DNA of 64,000 nt from Diorhabda sublineata (GCF_026230105.1 NC_079477.1:18171001-18235000), one strand, 5' to 3'. Positions 10,701-20,706 are shown, numbered from the stretch's first letter. Notes: generated from the sequence alone by a model not told the origin. Translations and numbers: made by a program.

Positions 10701-13465
10701 ATCAGGAGAAAACAAGTGCGAATAGTAACGCGGGAACTAAACAAGAGGGGGTTGCATTCGGGGGATTATGTAGCGGGACAAGCCGCAGCGCTAGCCGTGT
10801 GAATTTCGTCTGTGGATGACCCAGTGTACCTAACTAACACCGTTTATTCGGTGATCCTGTCTGTTTAAAACACGTTTTTAATTGGAAGATAGTTCCTCTA
10901 AAAATAAATCAGACAGAGAATTTCTAAAATAAAATCTTTGGACCTTCCTAAAATTTATAATATGCCAATTTATTTTAATGCATGTCATGAATTAACAAAA
11001 ATAAGGTTGTAATCTCTACAGGTAAAAACTATTTACAATTCAAGATCAAGTAGCCCTCGACTTTCTTAGATAGGATTATAATTTCGAATCTGCAGCATGT
11101 GTCAATTATTTCAGTTAATATTGTCATTTTTGCTTGTTTCGAAATTTGTGAAATCATAATGACACAAATGTTTAATAATACTTATTTAAAATTAAAATGC
11201 AATTTAACTGTTCATATGAAAGTTTTAAATGTATGTGGTGCTGTTGTACATGAAAACATTTCAATAGTACTGTTTAAATAGTTTCTAAATGTTTGAGAAG
11301 CAAACATTTATAGCCTTTTGAAACAAGGAAAGGATTTAAAAGTATTACAGTTGCACCTAAAATGTGAACTGGAAGTAATCCTATTCAAATCGAAATACAG
11401 AACTTCTTTTCAGATAAGTGCATTTATTTTTTTAACAAAGGAGATAGAGGGATAAACTGATTACAAATGCTCATCAAGCATTTATAGATGTTTGTCAATA
11501 GTTATAGACAATGCCAGTTACCATTCAAGATTAAAGAAACCGTTACTTACCAATTTATGAAAAAATGAACTCTCTGATTGGCTAATAACCAAAGAAATAG
11601 TGATAGAAGGGGGATTAGAGCTATTACTCTTACTATTTACTATAAAATAAAATCATAACATGTGTAATTATCGAATTGACCCTGGACTTCCTTATCTCAT
11701 CTGCAATATGATACATAAATAATGTTGACAGTCTGGAAGTATCACAAATATTAATAAGTTCATCTCCAATTTCAGAAATTGAATTGCTGATTTCTTGAAG
11801 TTGAAATACAAATACAAAGATCATTTATGGTGATAAAGACAATTAAAAAGGGAAACATGACATTGTGACTGGTACTTTTCATGATGTACTATAAATTATC
11901 AGCCTCACTTTTTACAGATATAACATCGAGTGTAACAATAACCAGTGAGTTTCAAAATTATCAAAGACAAGTGTATGGGCAAAAGCATGGAAAAGAAATT
12001 AGGTGCCTAAATAATTGCCTTTAGAAGAGTGTATTAGAGCTTAAAAAATTAAAATATTATAGTTTTGAGTTTGTTAGAGTGAAAAGAAGATAGAGAAATA
12101 TAAACTTGATGTGTCAAAAAAGAGAAATGAATTTCTAGTACTGCTTATGCACAAATAGTAATGTGATAGTAATTCAGATATTCATAGATCAATTTAATAA
12201 ATAAAATATTTTGTCCAATATGGCAATATTTAACTAAGTACTGAAACATTATATATGCTTATATGCATATTAGTTATTGAGAATTATTTTATTTTAATGT
12301 TTCAGATTTCTACATGACTAATAATTTATGAATCGCAATTCTTTCTCTTTGTTAATTATTTAATTTTACTAAATTATTGTTTTCTTTTGTTGGAAGGGAC
12401 AAACTCAAAAAAGCATCACATCCAAAGTTGATGAATAGACTCTATCTTGTAGCCTCTAGTTTTCCCAGAAAACCCACAACTCTATGCACACACCTCTGTT
12501 TCATTTGTTTTTATTTATTTGGAAGATGTCAAGGATAAAGTAGTTAATTCTGCAATGAATTACCTTAACTTAGTTACTATATTATCACTAGTACCTAACT
12601 ACACACCCATCAAAATTATACTGCCCATCAATTCACAATATATTTGCCAGACATATACATATCTATAATTAAATAAAATTAAAACCAAAAATCCAATGTC
12701 AAATGATATTTTGATAAAGGCCAAAATTGAGCTAAACTGTCAAAAAAGATTTTTTAGAAATAAAATTGAAACTAGACTAAATCAAGCATATTATCCAATG
12801 AAAAAAACTGAATAATTTTTATATATATGAAGAAAATTACATACTTCCTGATCCACTAGATCTGCTTTATTAATATAAACAATAATTTTTGTTATTCCAA
12901 CTTGTTTAGCCAATAATAAATGTTCTCTAGTTTGTGGCATCTGACCATCAGTTGCTGCAACCACTAATATAGCTCCATCCATTTGAGACACTCCAGAAAT
13001 CATATTTTTTATAAAATCTGCATGGCCAGGACAATCTGTGTGAGCATAGCTTCTTTTATTTGTACTATAACCAATATGAGCAGCATTTATTGTAATTCCT
13101 TGAATGTAATCACAATTAATAAATTGCTACCCTCTCTGATGTTTAATACCTCTTGCTTTTTCTTCTGGAGCATTATCTATCTGATCATAAGGTACATATT
13201 TCGCTAATCCATCTTTTTGTAATACCTTAGTTATTGCAGCAGTCAAAGTTGTTTTCCCATGATCCACGTGCCCAATTGTACCCACATTAATATGTTTTCT
13301 AACATTAGTACAATAATTTCCAAAAAGTTTTGGCAAGTTTTGTTTTTCTTTATTTAGATAGTTTGGGCTAAAATATGAAAATAGACGAACAAAATCCAAC
13401 GGTGTTTTAGAATTTTTTTTTAAAATATATTTTGGAACAATATGTTGAATGTAGTAAATAAGCAT
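4602..13465 (-). CDS. TUFM: Mitochondrial elongation factor Tu (TUFM), five exons
   Basis: GTPase that delivers aminoacyl-tRNA to the mitochondrial ribosome. Exons on the minus strand are 13465-13150, 13098-12845, 8652-8278, 5348-5120 and 4792-4602; they join with consistent phases into 1,365 nt, 454 residues, about the usual length. The first 50 residues are basic, hydrophobic and poor in acids, as a mitochondrial presequence. G1 is GHVDHGKT (65-72), G2 RGIT (Thr108), G3 DCPGH (127-131), G4 NKAD (182-185), G5 GSAL (218-221); then come domain II (VPGRGTVVVGT) and domain III ending at KLVL. TAA TAA stand in frame just upstream of the chosen ATG. An in-frame TAG near 13120 falls in a 51-nt intron, so the gene is intact. 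Introns of 4.2 and 2.9 kb hold transposon relics; no exon is hit. It is head-to-head with AIMP3. Confidence 0.95.
5120..5348 (-). CDS. TUFM: TUFM exon 4 (domain II to III)
   Basis: Begins after TTTTAG with AKAGDNVGALLRGL and runs into domain III (EGGRTRPITGKYCQQLF). The donor is G|GTAAGT, phase 1. The ATG at 5282 is internal and not a start. Confidence 0.93.
5580..6005 (+). pseudogene. Relic of an IS630/Tc1-type DDE transposase in TUFM intron 3
   Basis: The plus strand keeps recognisable blocks in shifting frames: DMDETHP (first acidic residue) at about 5621, then a stretch equivalent to PNLPPQSVLVINNA around 5800-5850 (second acidic position), and LKLPPKHFDLNTIFF before 6000 (third). This spacing is that of the widespread insect DDE endonuclease elements of the IS630 superfamily. 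Stops and deletions show it is dead. No terminal repeats seen. Confidence 0.55.
6017..6250. repeat. Inverted-arm repeat, copy A, with hammerhead-like cores
   Basis: Two arms face each other: 6017-6105 and 6120-6211, joined by a short AT spacer. The right arm is followed by an extension of about 35 bases (ATCGCCAACGGTTCC inside) shared with copies at 30.6, 50.4 and 51.8 kb. On the minus strand the left arm reads GTCT (6105-6102), CTGAAGA (6101-6095), C, a 6-bp stem GATAAC/GTTATC with loop TTG, GAAA (6078-6075), then GTC (6069-6067) and AGAC (6066-6063). Those are the invariant boxes and stem I of a type I hammerhead. The right arm is degraded. Arms plus extension resemble Penelope-like pseudo-LTRs, or a long-TIR MITE. 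Confidence 0.75.
6347..7545 (-). mobile_element. Mariner element with degenerate termini, TUFM intron 3
   Basis: About 1.2 kb bounded by TA on each side (6347-6348, 7544-7545). The ends share TTAGCCTA and AAACAAAA, remnants of inverted repeats. The transposase is on the minus strand from ATG 7415 and is interrupted by stops and frameshifts. It keeps the N-terminal HTH with a TVKNW block, TTDETWIHFYDPETKQQ, GRTITGDYYS and PPYSPDLAPYDYHL, ending RGEYVE-stop at about 6397. This is the classical D,D34D mariner plan. The second catalytic block is frameshifted, so it is inactive. Confidence 0.88.
8278..8652 (-). CDS. TUFM: TUFM exon 3 (G5 and domain II)
   Basis: 125 codons after the acceptor TTCTAG: ILELVELEIREL, then FGSAL (G5), PFMLPIDNAFTVPGRGT and the domain II barrel to KKSVTE. 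The donor is GAG|GTATAT. Both ends are phase 0. Confidence 0.93.
8703..9010 (-). pseudogene. Mariner N-terminal fragment, TUFM intron 2
   Basis: The minus strand from about 9005 reads KVKRNDYQAIIKYLLLN, then EELDGDSFTTVIFWAIEF and MSLIDDVRSGWPNTAT, the HTH and linker region of a mariner transposase of a different lineage from the one at 6.3-7.5 kb. The left edge (ACGAGGGCTATGCGAAAA at about 8705) looks like a mariner terminal repeat. The catalytic domain is missing. Confidence 0.7.
9011..9765. other. Unassigned part of TUFM intron 2
   Basis: AT-rich DNA between the mariner fragment and the pogo relic, with no gene or element I can name. Confidence 0.5.
9766..10600 (-). pseudogene. Pogo/Tigger (jerky-like) transposase C-terminal relic
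   Basis: Minus-strand fragments line up in family order: SIYSFDRNIFNEEDFMPSSVTDR (10540-10470; shown piecewise as FDRNIFNEEDFMPS), then ISLEEFQKIF, GRSLIASDTPEKDEIAKIKKE (key part SDTPEKDEIAKIKKEE) at 10230-10110, and downstream of a stop GEYILV...YYVTKVLELRI (10015-9935). They match the region after the DDE core in insect jerky/Tigger-like proteins. Several stops and shifts; the DDE domain is absent. Confidence 0.65.
10601..12844. other. Unassigned part of TUFM intron 2
   Basis: No recognisable gene or transposon. GC-richer sequence at 10740-10860 next to the pogo relic may be its degraded end. Confidence 0.45.
12845..13098 (-). CDS. TUFM: TUFM exon 2 (G2 to G4)
   Basis: Residues 106-190: completes RGIT, then HTDCPGHADFIKNMISG, ATDGQMPQTREH and NKADLVDQE. 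The donor is GAA|GTATGTAA, phase 0. Confidence 0.93.
13099..13149 (-). other. 51-nt intron 1 of TUFM
   Basis: Starts GTATTAAACA and ends TTACATTCAAG, with a branch-like TTAATT/TGATTAC before the acceptor. Removing it restores the conserved RGIT-INAAH reading. Its length is a multiple of three and it contains TAG, so retention would truncate the protein rather than shift the frame. Confidence 0.9.
13150..13465 (-). CDS. TUFM: TUFM exon 1 (presequence and G1)
   Basis: Codes for residues 1-105 and the first base of Gly106: the transit region, the strand leading to GHVDHGKT, and helix A to EEKAR. The donor is G|GTATTA. Splicing here splits the RGIT motif. Confidence 0.93.
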
Positions 13466-14492
13466 TATTTATTATATCACAGTTAATTAACTACATTAAC
13501 CTCACTTATCTTAGAAATTAATATTATCACCAACTGAAATAACTGCGGAACTCCTCATCTCCTCATTAATCCGTCTTTTACTATCACAATGTGGTAAAAC
13601 CACAGAGCACACCCTAAAATGTAGGGTATGTTCCATGGGTAAACCTGGTTAAAAACGAGAGCTCTTTCACAAAGCATGGAACGGAATGCGCCACGATTAT
13701 TTCAGAAATAAAAAAATAAACTCACAATTTCTATTATATTTGATTTGATTGATATATAATGATTAGAAATTAAATCGCAGTTACTTTTTGTTATAACTGT
13801 AATTGATTTTAATTCAAATATTTCAACTTTTTCACCTAAAAGTTCATGACGCATATTTCACTCCGCATTTAATTCGCTCCATGTGAACGTAATGGGAGAG
13901 ACAACAGCATAACAAAATATGCGTCAAAGTGCTAATTGTCTCTCTATTTCCGCAACGTCTTATTGAGCCCTTAAGATGGCGACACGCTTGCTTAATTTGT
14001 GACGTCGCAAAATTGGATTGTATGAGGTTAATGAGCAGAAATCCTCTGGTCATATAAGTAATACTTCTATGTGGACAGCTTAAACGGGAGGAATGTACCA
14101 CTATTAAGGTGCCGACGATAAACTATTTTCTCTTTTGTTCCAGATATCTCGTAGAAACCGTTATCATTCTGTTTTTCTTAGTCGGAACAGCTTCCACTTT
14201 AGAAATTGCCCATATAGGTATATTACATATATGACTCTGGTATGTTCTGTGAGTCATTCATCCATAGATTAACCATATACTATGAAGACCATAGATCAAT
14301 CACAATCTGAAGTAAACCACAAAACATACCAACATACCTAACCTAACCCAACCAAAGGTATGTTCTGTGAAGTGAACCGTCCTGTTAAAGAGTCCTTGGG
14401 TTAAAAGAGTATTGAGAAAGAAGAGTCATTCTTTTCAGTTTTATTGATAGCAACATCAGTAATTGCAAATATACAATATAATACGTTAAAAA
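13466..14492. promoter_or_regulatory. Shared divergent intergenic region of TUFM and AIMP3
   Basis: About 1.03 kb separates two divergent start codons, so both promoters should lie here. I see no clear TATA box. GGTATGTTCTGTGA occurs twice (about 14237 and 14355), and ACCTAACCTAACCCAACC lies between them at about 14337. No coding relic is recognised. The promoter role is inferred from gene order. Confidence 0.5.
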
Positions 14493-14570
14493 ATGGTTAT
14501 TAATGCAAGTACTTACTTAAAACCTATATCTACGTTACTAAAAGTAAAATTAGATAATACCAAAAGTAAG
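14493..14570 (+). CDS. EEF1E1: AIMP3 exon 1
   Basis: 26 codons from ATG (MVINASTYLKPISTLLKVKL...), donor AAG|GTTAGT. The alternative GTAAGG donor 6 bases earlier breaks the downstream frame. Confidence 0.85.
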
Positions 14571-15231
14571 GTTAGTTCTCGTAATTTCTTATTTCTTTTG
14601 TATTTTAACAAACCTTGTTTTTAGATACCAACTTCGGAGACGACAGTAAAAATATTTAATTTGCTAAAAAAATCCAACTCTCCATTAGGTCCCCAAAATC
14701 AAATTGAAAAAATCCAAATACAACAGTGGATTGAATATGCTCAAGTATATGGTGTTCATGTTGATAGTTCTTATAATGCAAAAATTGTTTTAAAAGTAAT
14801 TATTATTTGCAATATATTCGCAAAAATTTTCTTAATCTCATTCTAAAAAATCGACTTTTCAATGAGTATTGAAGTGATTAATAAAGTATGTTCGATTTTT
14901 CAGGAACTTAATAATATTTTAGCCCTCAAGACATACTTAGTTTCACATAGGTTAACAATCGCTGACATATTATTCTTTTATATGCTTTTAAGAGTAATGG
15001 TAAGTAATTACTATTGCTACTATAGGTTTATTGAAAATTTTCTTTTATTAATTTGTAAATTTAATGTGATAAACTTTTTAGGAAACTTTATCGAATCTTG
15101 ACAAGGAAAAATATTTGAATGTTTGCAGGTGGTTTGATAATATACAAAATGACACATTATTAAGAGATAATAATAAAATCATAGATTTTAGATCTAATTT
15201 CCTAGCTACATTGGTACCAGCAAAACATTAA
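14493..15231 (+). CDS. EEF1E1: AIMP3 / eukaryotic elongation factor 1 epsilon-1 (EEF1E1)
   Basis: Non-catalytic GST-fold scaffold subunit of the multi-aminoacyl-tRNA-synthetase complex, known to bind methionyl-tRNA synthetase. Exons 14493-14570, 14625-14795, 14904-14999 and 15082-15231 join in phase 0 throughout to 495 nt, 164 residues, a little shorter than the human protein. The first 55 residues are the N-terminal thioredoxin-like part. The GST C-terminal half contains QQWIEYAQVYG, LKTYLVSHRLTIADILFFYM and the family signature KEKYLNVCRWFDNIQ. Introns of 54, 108 and 82 nt have GT...AG ends. An AATAAA follows the stop at 15257-15262. It is divergent from mt EF-Tu. Identification rests on the C-terminal signature and the exon logic. 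Confidence 0.9.
14625..14795 (+). CDS. EEF1E1: AIMP3 exon 2
   Basis: 57 codons after TTTTTAG: IPTSETTVKIFNLLKK to AKIVLK; contains IQQWIEYA. The donor is AAA|GTAATT. Confidence 0.88.
14904..14999 (+). CDS. EEF1E1: AIMP3 exon 3
   Basis: 32 codons after TTTTTCAG: ELNNILALKTYLVSH and LTIADILFFYMLLRVM, the GST-C helix containing the N-capping Ala-Asp. The donor is GTAAGT. Confidence 0.88.
15082..15231 (+). CDS. EEF1E1: AIMP3 exon 4
   Basis: 50 codons after TTTTTAG: ETLSNLDKEKYLNVCRWF through LVPAKH-stop (TAA 15229-15231). Confidence 0.88.
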   Translation, partial: ETLSNLDKEKYLNVCRWFDNIQNDTLLRDNNKIIDFRSNFLATLVPAKH

Positions 15232-15256
15232 AACAACTAAAATAAGTAATTTACAG

Positions 15257-15262
15257 AATAAA
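15257..15262 (+). terminator. Candidate AIMP3 polyadenylation signal
   Basis: AATAAA 25 nt after the AIMP3 stop codon. Confidence 0.6.
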
Positions 15263-15649
15263 ATTGTCTAACATAGTCATTTGTTTCATTGGCAGTTTTG
15301 GGTACCTCAAAAATTGCGTTGGTTGTTTTGGTTTTAACAAATATCATTTTTGTCAATTAGCCCATGGAAATTTTAATAATTTAGCGCAGACTAAGAAATA
15401 ACCTCGGGGATTAAGGCTTTAGTAAACTGAAAACTAAACTACTGACAATGACAAACTAATAATCTAAAGTATGTTTTGTTTCATTCTGCCTTAAATGTAG
15501 ACTGTAGAATGTGATTGTTCTGAAAGAGTGAGACTGGAGTGGGAGTCAGTTTGTACAAGCACTTTCCATTATCCCATTACCTTTACTGTTTGAAGGTACT
15601 GGCACCACCTGTTGATATTGATCTGACACACATTGGTATTCCTGTTTCA

Positions 15650-16820
15650 GGTCTTGTCGATTTTTGTTCCATTTTCAAATATCTGGGTTTCTACTAGAAG
15701 CTAGATGTCATGTTAAAACAATAGCCTCATTACTATTTGGTACTCGAACAATGGAATTAACTTCTAAAAGCTCGATATCCTCTACAAATGGTTCATATTT
15801 TTTTTGTCTCACATGTTTTATATATACTGGACCAGGAGTATTTAAGCCAAGTAGGAACAGCCATTAGCTGATCTTCGAGGATGATGTATTACAGTACATA
15901 ATACTGCTTGAATGGAGTGATTCAGTCAGAACTTGCTGCCGTTCTCTGATATTCAATTTTTTTGGCTTTAGAGCAAGTAGAATCGGTTCCAAATACCCCC
16001 ATTATTTCATTCACATTATCTGTTTTGTCTTTGATTTTAGGGTGTTGTATGACTTATGACAAACCCATTTTGTATTAAATAAGTTTTTAGTACATCATAC
16101 GTGAACGAGGATCCTCGTTAATTATGTAGATACAGAGTAACATGTACACTAGTTACAGCTTTTGAGAAGCAGCAGAAATCACGTCAGTTAAAGCTGTTGA
16201 CGTTTTTTTCGTATAGCTAATCTGTTTCTTATTTTTTGAGACACATATTTGCTCAAAGTGTCCCTTTTTCCCATAATAAGAACAAAAAGGATTATTTGCA
16301 GGGCACTGACTACAAGGGTGTTATGATTTTCCACAGTAATAACATTTACGGAAGGCGGCAGCAGTTGCAGACTCGTTTTGATCACTTTTTGTAATTAACG
16401 TAGGATTAGATTTATGTGGGTCAGCATTGATTTGAAAACTAGGTGAGTTTTGATATGCTCTCAAATGTTGTTCGCCATTTCTAGCAACCTAGTAGAATCA
16501 ATAGCTTGTGACAAATTTGTCTTTGCATTATATATGATGAACTCGACCTGCTATAAAATAATCTCTTGTAAAATTGTCTATGTTTTTATCAGTAGACACA
16601 TCTTGAAAATTGCAATCCTTACGCATCTGTTTTACAATTTGTACATATTGATCTAACGTCTCACCAGGTTGTTGCTTTCTGGATGATAAGGAATGTCTGG
16701 CAAATATTTCTTTTTTGATTTGCTATATAGATTCTCCAGTCTTAATGGCATCTTCGCAGCTTGAACATTCTTTAATGTATTATTTATAGTTGGACTGACG
16801 TATTAATAAGTTTATTTTGA
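15650..16820 (-). pseudogene. Gypsy-type LTR retrotransposon relic (gag and integrase end)
   Basis: Minus strand in shifting frames. From 16740 to 16560 a gag-like block reads KKEIFARHSL, QQPGETLDQYV and DVSTDKN. Around 16350-16240 there are two nucleocapsid knuckles, CYYCGKS and CSYYGKKGHFEQIC (second Cys replaced by Tyr). Downstream, at 15880-15690, is VRVPNSNEAIVLTRHLA, like the end of a gypsy integrase. Protease, RT and RNase H are missing, so there is a large internal deletion. No LTRs were identified. The right side is cut by the hAT insertion at 16822. Confidence 0.6.
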
Positions 16821-16821
16821 G

Positions 16822-18263
16822 CAGTGATGGATTTATGCTTAAACACTTCTAGATCTAGGGCGGCATCATTTTTGAAATGCCAAAATTTTATAGACGAAGT
16901 GAAGACAATAGAATTTTTTTTATGAAAAATTTTCTATGAAATATACACTGAAAAAACAGTTAACTGGGCTTACGAAAAAAAATTTGGACCCGTAACTTTT
17001 CTTAATTCGTACAAAATTTTTTTTTTAAATAATTTTCTTGGTTCTAAGTTTTGTTCCTTGAATGAAGTTAACAGTTTCTTCAGTGTATTATAATTCAATT
17101 TATCAATTTACTTCTTAATTTGTGGGTAAGATGTCAATTTTTCAATAGATCAATTATAGTCTCTATCGAATAATGTTCTTGGACGCAACGTTTTACAACA
17201 TTTCAATAACTTTTCAAATTAAGGATGCTTGTTAAAATCTCTAGAAAATAATGGTTTGGATATAATGAACTGTCGTGATCAATCTCAGATAATGCGAGCA
17301 TTATATCAGGTGTATATTCAGACAAGAATCAAAACAATTAATCCTTTAGTAGATTATGTTCCTTGTGCCGCACATTCGTTGAATTAAGTAAGATCATGTG
17401 CTGTTGAATCGGTAACAGCTGCAGCGTCGATATACATCAAAAGTCTTTCTTCGAGGTTTTTCATTACTTTTGACAATCATCGTTCAGGATGCGCTGCAGC
17501 GAGAGTCGAGTCAAGTTTAAGGTTGGAGCGCGCTGCATAGTGGAGCGGCGAGGACTTTGAAGAACCGATGCCCTAACTTTGTCGCTCCTCGCAAGGACGA
17601 CTTCTTCTTCATAACTGATCCAGTTGTGCGAAAAGAGGCAACCCAACGAAGTATTGTGTTGCGATCAGGTATCGAACCATTTCGTGGAACATTGAACTCT
17701 GTTCGGAAAAGCCCTTGAAGAGTAATAACAGATTCATTACTTTTGAAGAAATGTTCAACAGCAAAACGCAATGCGCCTTTGGTACTAAACTGGACTCCCT
17801 AACTTAACAAAATATCCAGCCCTCGCCCCTCCGCTCCGCTCCTCCCACTGATCAACTCAAATTCGTGCGTTCTTTTTGCGCCACTCACTATATGCAGTGT
17901 ATCACGAGTCATTGGAATGTGGACATTCGAATTTTTTTGAGTACTCCAGCTACAGATTATTCAGGAGAAAAAGATCTTTTCGCACTCTAAAAAGAGTAAA
18001 AACATATTTACGCACAAGCATGGGCCAAGATAGATTTAATGCTCTTGCATTACTGTCTATTTTTCAAATTGATTAAAATAAAAAAAATATTTATTTTTCT
18101 TAAGTTTATAACTTAATTATCTATATTTACTATTTACACTTAAAAATTATACTTAAATATAATAAAGTTATTTTGAAATAAAAATTTTGGATCAAAATTA
18201 ATGGAATCCATTTTATTAAGAAAGGCGGGTCTTAGGGCGGCAGAAAGCCTAAATCCGTTATTG
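16822..18263 (+). mobile_element. Internally deleted hAT element (ZMYM1/DUF4371-like) with nested insertion
   Basis: Ends CAGTGATGGATTT and (reverse) CAATAACGGATTT, followed inward by the GGGCGGCA motif. Flanking 8-mers ATTTTGAG (16814-16821) and GTTCTGAG (18264-18271) match at 6 of 8. On the plus strand a hAT transposase relic reads NVLGRNVLQHF, NGLDIMNCRDQSQ, YVPCAAHSLN at 17170-17385, then, past the nested element, RKRSFRTLKRVKTYLRTSM and DRFNALALLSI (17960-18055), the C-terminal dimerization block. The piece between is replaced by another transposon at 17460-17880. Confidence 0.78.
17460..17880 (-). mobile_element. DUF4817-type HTH transposase fragment nested in the hAT element
   Basis: The minus strand reads FAVEHFFKSNESVITLQ, FNVPRNGSIPDRNTILRWV, FRTTGSVMKKKS and, in the next frame, SVLQSPRRSTMQRAPTLNLT. 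These are the HTH and linker of the insect IS630-like transposases annotated DUF4817. A GC-rich tract (17817-17850) unlike its surroundings marks one side. The catalytic domain is absent. Its position between the two halves of the hAT transposase indicates a later insertion. Confidence 0.7.
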
Positions 18264-18271
18264 GTTCTGAG

Positions 18272-19700
18272 AGTTTTTCATTTCGGCAGCCTCCAAGACA
18301 TTTTCAAAAATTGGTATGTAGAGGGCTTAATTGCTAGCAGCATTTCCGAAGTCATACTCTGGATTGAGTAGTTTTCCCATATTAATCAGTTTATTAAATT
18401 GTAATGTTAGGTTTTAACACACTGTAAAATAATCTACAGTCATAAAAAATTTACCTGACAGTGACATTAAATAATACGAGATATCAGACTACAGGTAACA
18501 ATGAATATAGAACACACAATTTAAAAAAATATTAAACTTAATTTGCTCAATTGGGGTAATTGAATTCAATTATTTAAATATTATCTCTAAATTGGGACAC
18601 TGTATAGTATTTCAACAACTTATAGACGGTATCTGAGAACTATTAATTTTTATATGAAACCTCATCAGAGTATAGTTCAGAATCCAAGAAAGAGCTTTTA
18701 CTACCAAAACCTATGTAAAATTTGATAAGACTCAAAAGTCGTAAATTTATGCCATTTCGGAGGGCCGTAAGAGTCATGTATAAATATAAGGGTGTGTCTA
18801 TTGCTTCTCATATATTAACCAGTCTAGTCACTTTCTCAGAGCGTGAAAAATACTATAAATGTTATTGGGGTTTCTTATCTTGATTGAAAACTTCGCTTAA
18901 ATACCTTGGGAACGCGTAGACTGATCCATTTGAAATTTAAATTGTATCCTTAAGTCTACAATCCCTTGAAGTTCTGAACATTTTCAGGTTAATATTTAAA
19001 AAAAGATATATACTTTTGATTTGAACTTGATGACACAATGGCATCAGCATAACGTTTGTCGTCTTCTGCATCTAAGTTTTCATTCTTCCCAAACCACTTA
19101 AAATTCATCTCTCAATTATTTTCTTGCGTGTATTAAATTCAATTATTCTTTACATTACTTGACTTGATGGATTATCGAGTTTATTGAAATTTTAAGTTCC
19201 TTTACAAAAACTTGATTTTCGAGATTATCTGCAATATTGACACCAAAACATAAATCTTGTTTTTTTGTGTGTTATTTGATTATGAAAGAGAATTTATTGG
19301 ATAGAATTCGAGAAATAATTGTTAATATATTTAGTTATTGACTCTATAATATTGTGAAATGAAATCACCTATTTTCGGAATCTTATTAATTTTGACATGT
19401 TTATAACTAATTGATTCCACTATTCATAAAATAAAATGATAGAGTTTTTCAAAATCTATCAATTCTATCAAGAATCCAATTAAATGCCTGGATAAGTTTT
19501 CGAAATTTTCACTAAAAATTCCTATTTATAGAGGGTGTTTCAAAAGTAATGTCTCTTTTCTTATTTAAAAATTCTTACACCTCTAAACACAACGTGAATC
19601 GGTAAGGCTAAACTCTAATTCTATAAAAAGTGAATTGCTAAATTTTTTTAATCATTCTGTGTTTGTTTATTGACGATGTCGTACGTTTTTATAATAAATA
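18272..19700. other. Intergenic AT-rich stretch
   Basis: No gene recognised. GAGGGTGTTTCAAAAGTAAT at about 19533 resembles one end of a mariner-type element, but I cannot find its partner. Confidence 0.4.
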
Positions 19701-19701
19701 G

Positions 19702-20407
19702 TACGTCGAACTCCGATAATTCGAATTCCTCGTTAATTCGAACTTTTGCGTCGGTCCCTTGACATTCCTATACTAACACATGTAAAAAAACCTCGATAAT
19801 TCGAACTTTTGAAGTTCGAATTATCAAAAAAATTCGTATTTTCTGTGTTAAAATTACCGAAAAATTCGAATTTTTGGCGTTTAAATAATTGAAAAGTTCG
19901 AATTTTTGATGTTCGAATAATTGAAAAATTCGAATTTTTCTTGTATAAATTATGTATGTACATATGTATTAAAAAATTCGAACTGTTAGTGTTGAAAAAA
20001 ATTGAAAAATTCGAATCTTCAGATTCTAGGTAAGACGACGATATTTTGTCGAATCACTCGATTTGCTTCAAAGGAAAAAATCGTCAGCATGAAGCAATCT
20101 AGCATAGCTGATTTCTTTACAAAAAAATAAATATATGTATTTTTTTTTATTTTAAGATAAATAATCGGTCCTTTTTAGAACCAAAAATTCTTCAAACGTA
20201 TACAAATTATTATTTTAAATAAATAAATAAATAAATAAACATGTTATATACCCATAACATATTTATTTATTTATAAAATGGAAAGATGCATCGAAATGCA
20301 TACCTACATATATGTATGTAAATGTGCACAACTCCGATAATTCGAACACCTCGATAATTCGAACTTTTGCTACGGTCCCTTGCAGTTCGAATTATTGGAG
20401 TTCGATA
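19702..20407 (+). mobile_element. Pogo/Tigger-type element remnant (0.7 kb) with PIP-box tail
   Basis: Both ends carry TCGAACTCCGATAATTCGAA (one mismatch on the right side), next to TA at 19702-19703 and 20406-20407. Each end repeats TCGAACTTTTGC and a GGTCCCTTG block. These are Tigger/pogo-like termini. Between them lie repeats of the GAAAAATTCGAATTTTT type (19790-20020). Plus-strand codons at 20089-20130 encode MKQSSIADFFTKK-stop; pogo-family transposases often end in such a QxxIxxFF PCNA-binding motif. The rest of the transposase is missing. Confidence 0.75.
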
Positions 20408-20706
20408 AACTCAATAGCAAAAAAACCACTTCATATTTTTTGTATTGTGAGAGTTACATGAAGAAAATTCTGGAAGGACATTTATATAAAACGCAATTGT
20501 ATTAAATATCATAAACACTTCATCAGCAATTATTTTATTATAAACACAAATATTTGTAAACAACTTGGTAATGAATATATGTATCGCTCTTGAATATATA
20601 GTTCATTCAATGAATATTAGCTAGTTCCCTTTTGAGATTAATTGTATTCATTCAATTATTGTAAAATAAATTTTTGAAAATAATTTTCGAAGACCGAAAG
20701 TTATAA

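Noticed and set aside
11633..11824. Minus-strand frame resembling a helical protein segment in TUFM intron 2.
   Set aside because: 63 codons, no splice logic with TUFM, no family match.
13127..13465. Mitochondrial EF-Tu looked like a pseudogene with a stop after KARGIKHQRG.
   Set aside because: A 51-nt GT...AG intron explains the interruption; all five exons join in frame with every G motif intact.
14330..14360. CCTAACC repeats suggesting interstitial telomeric (TTAGG)n sequence.
   Set aside because: Only two units with an imperfect third; too short to call.
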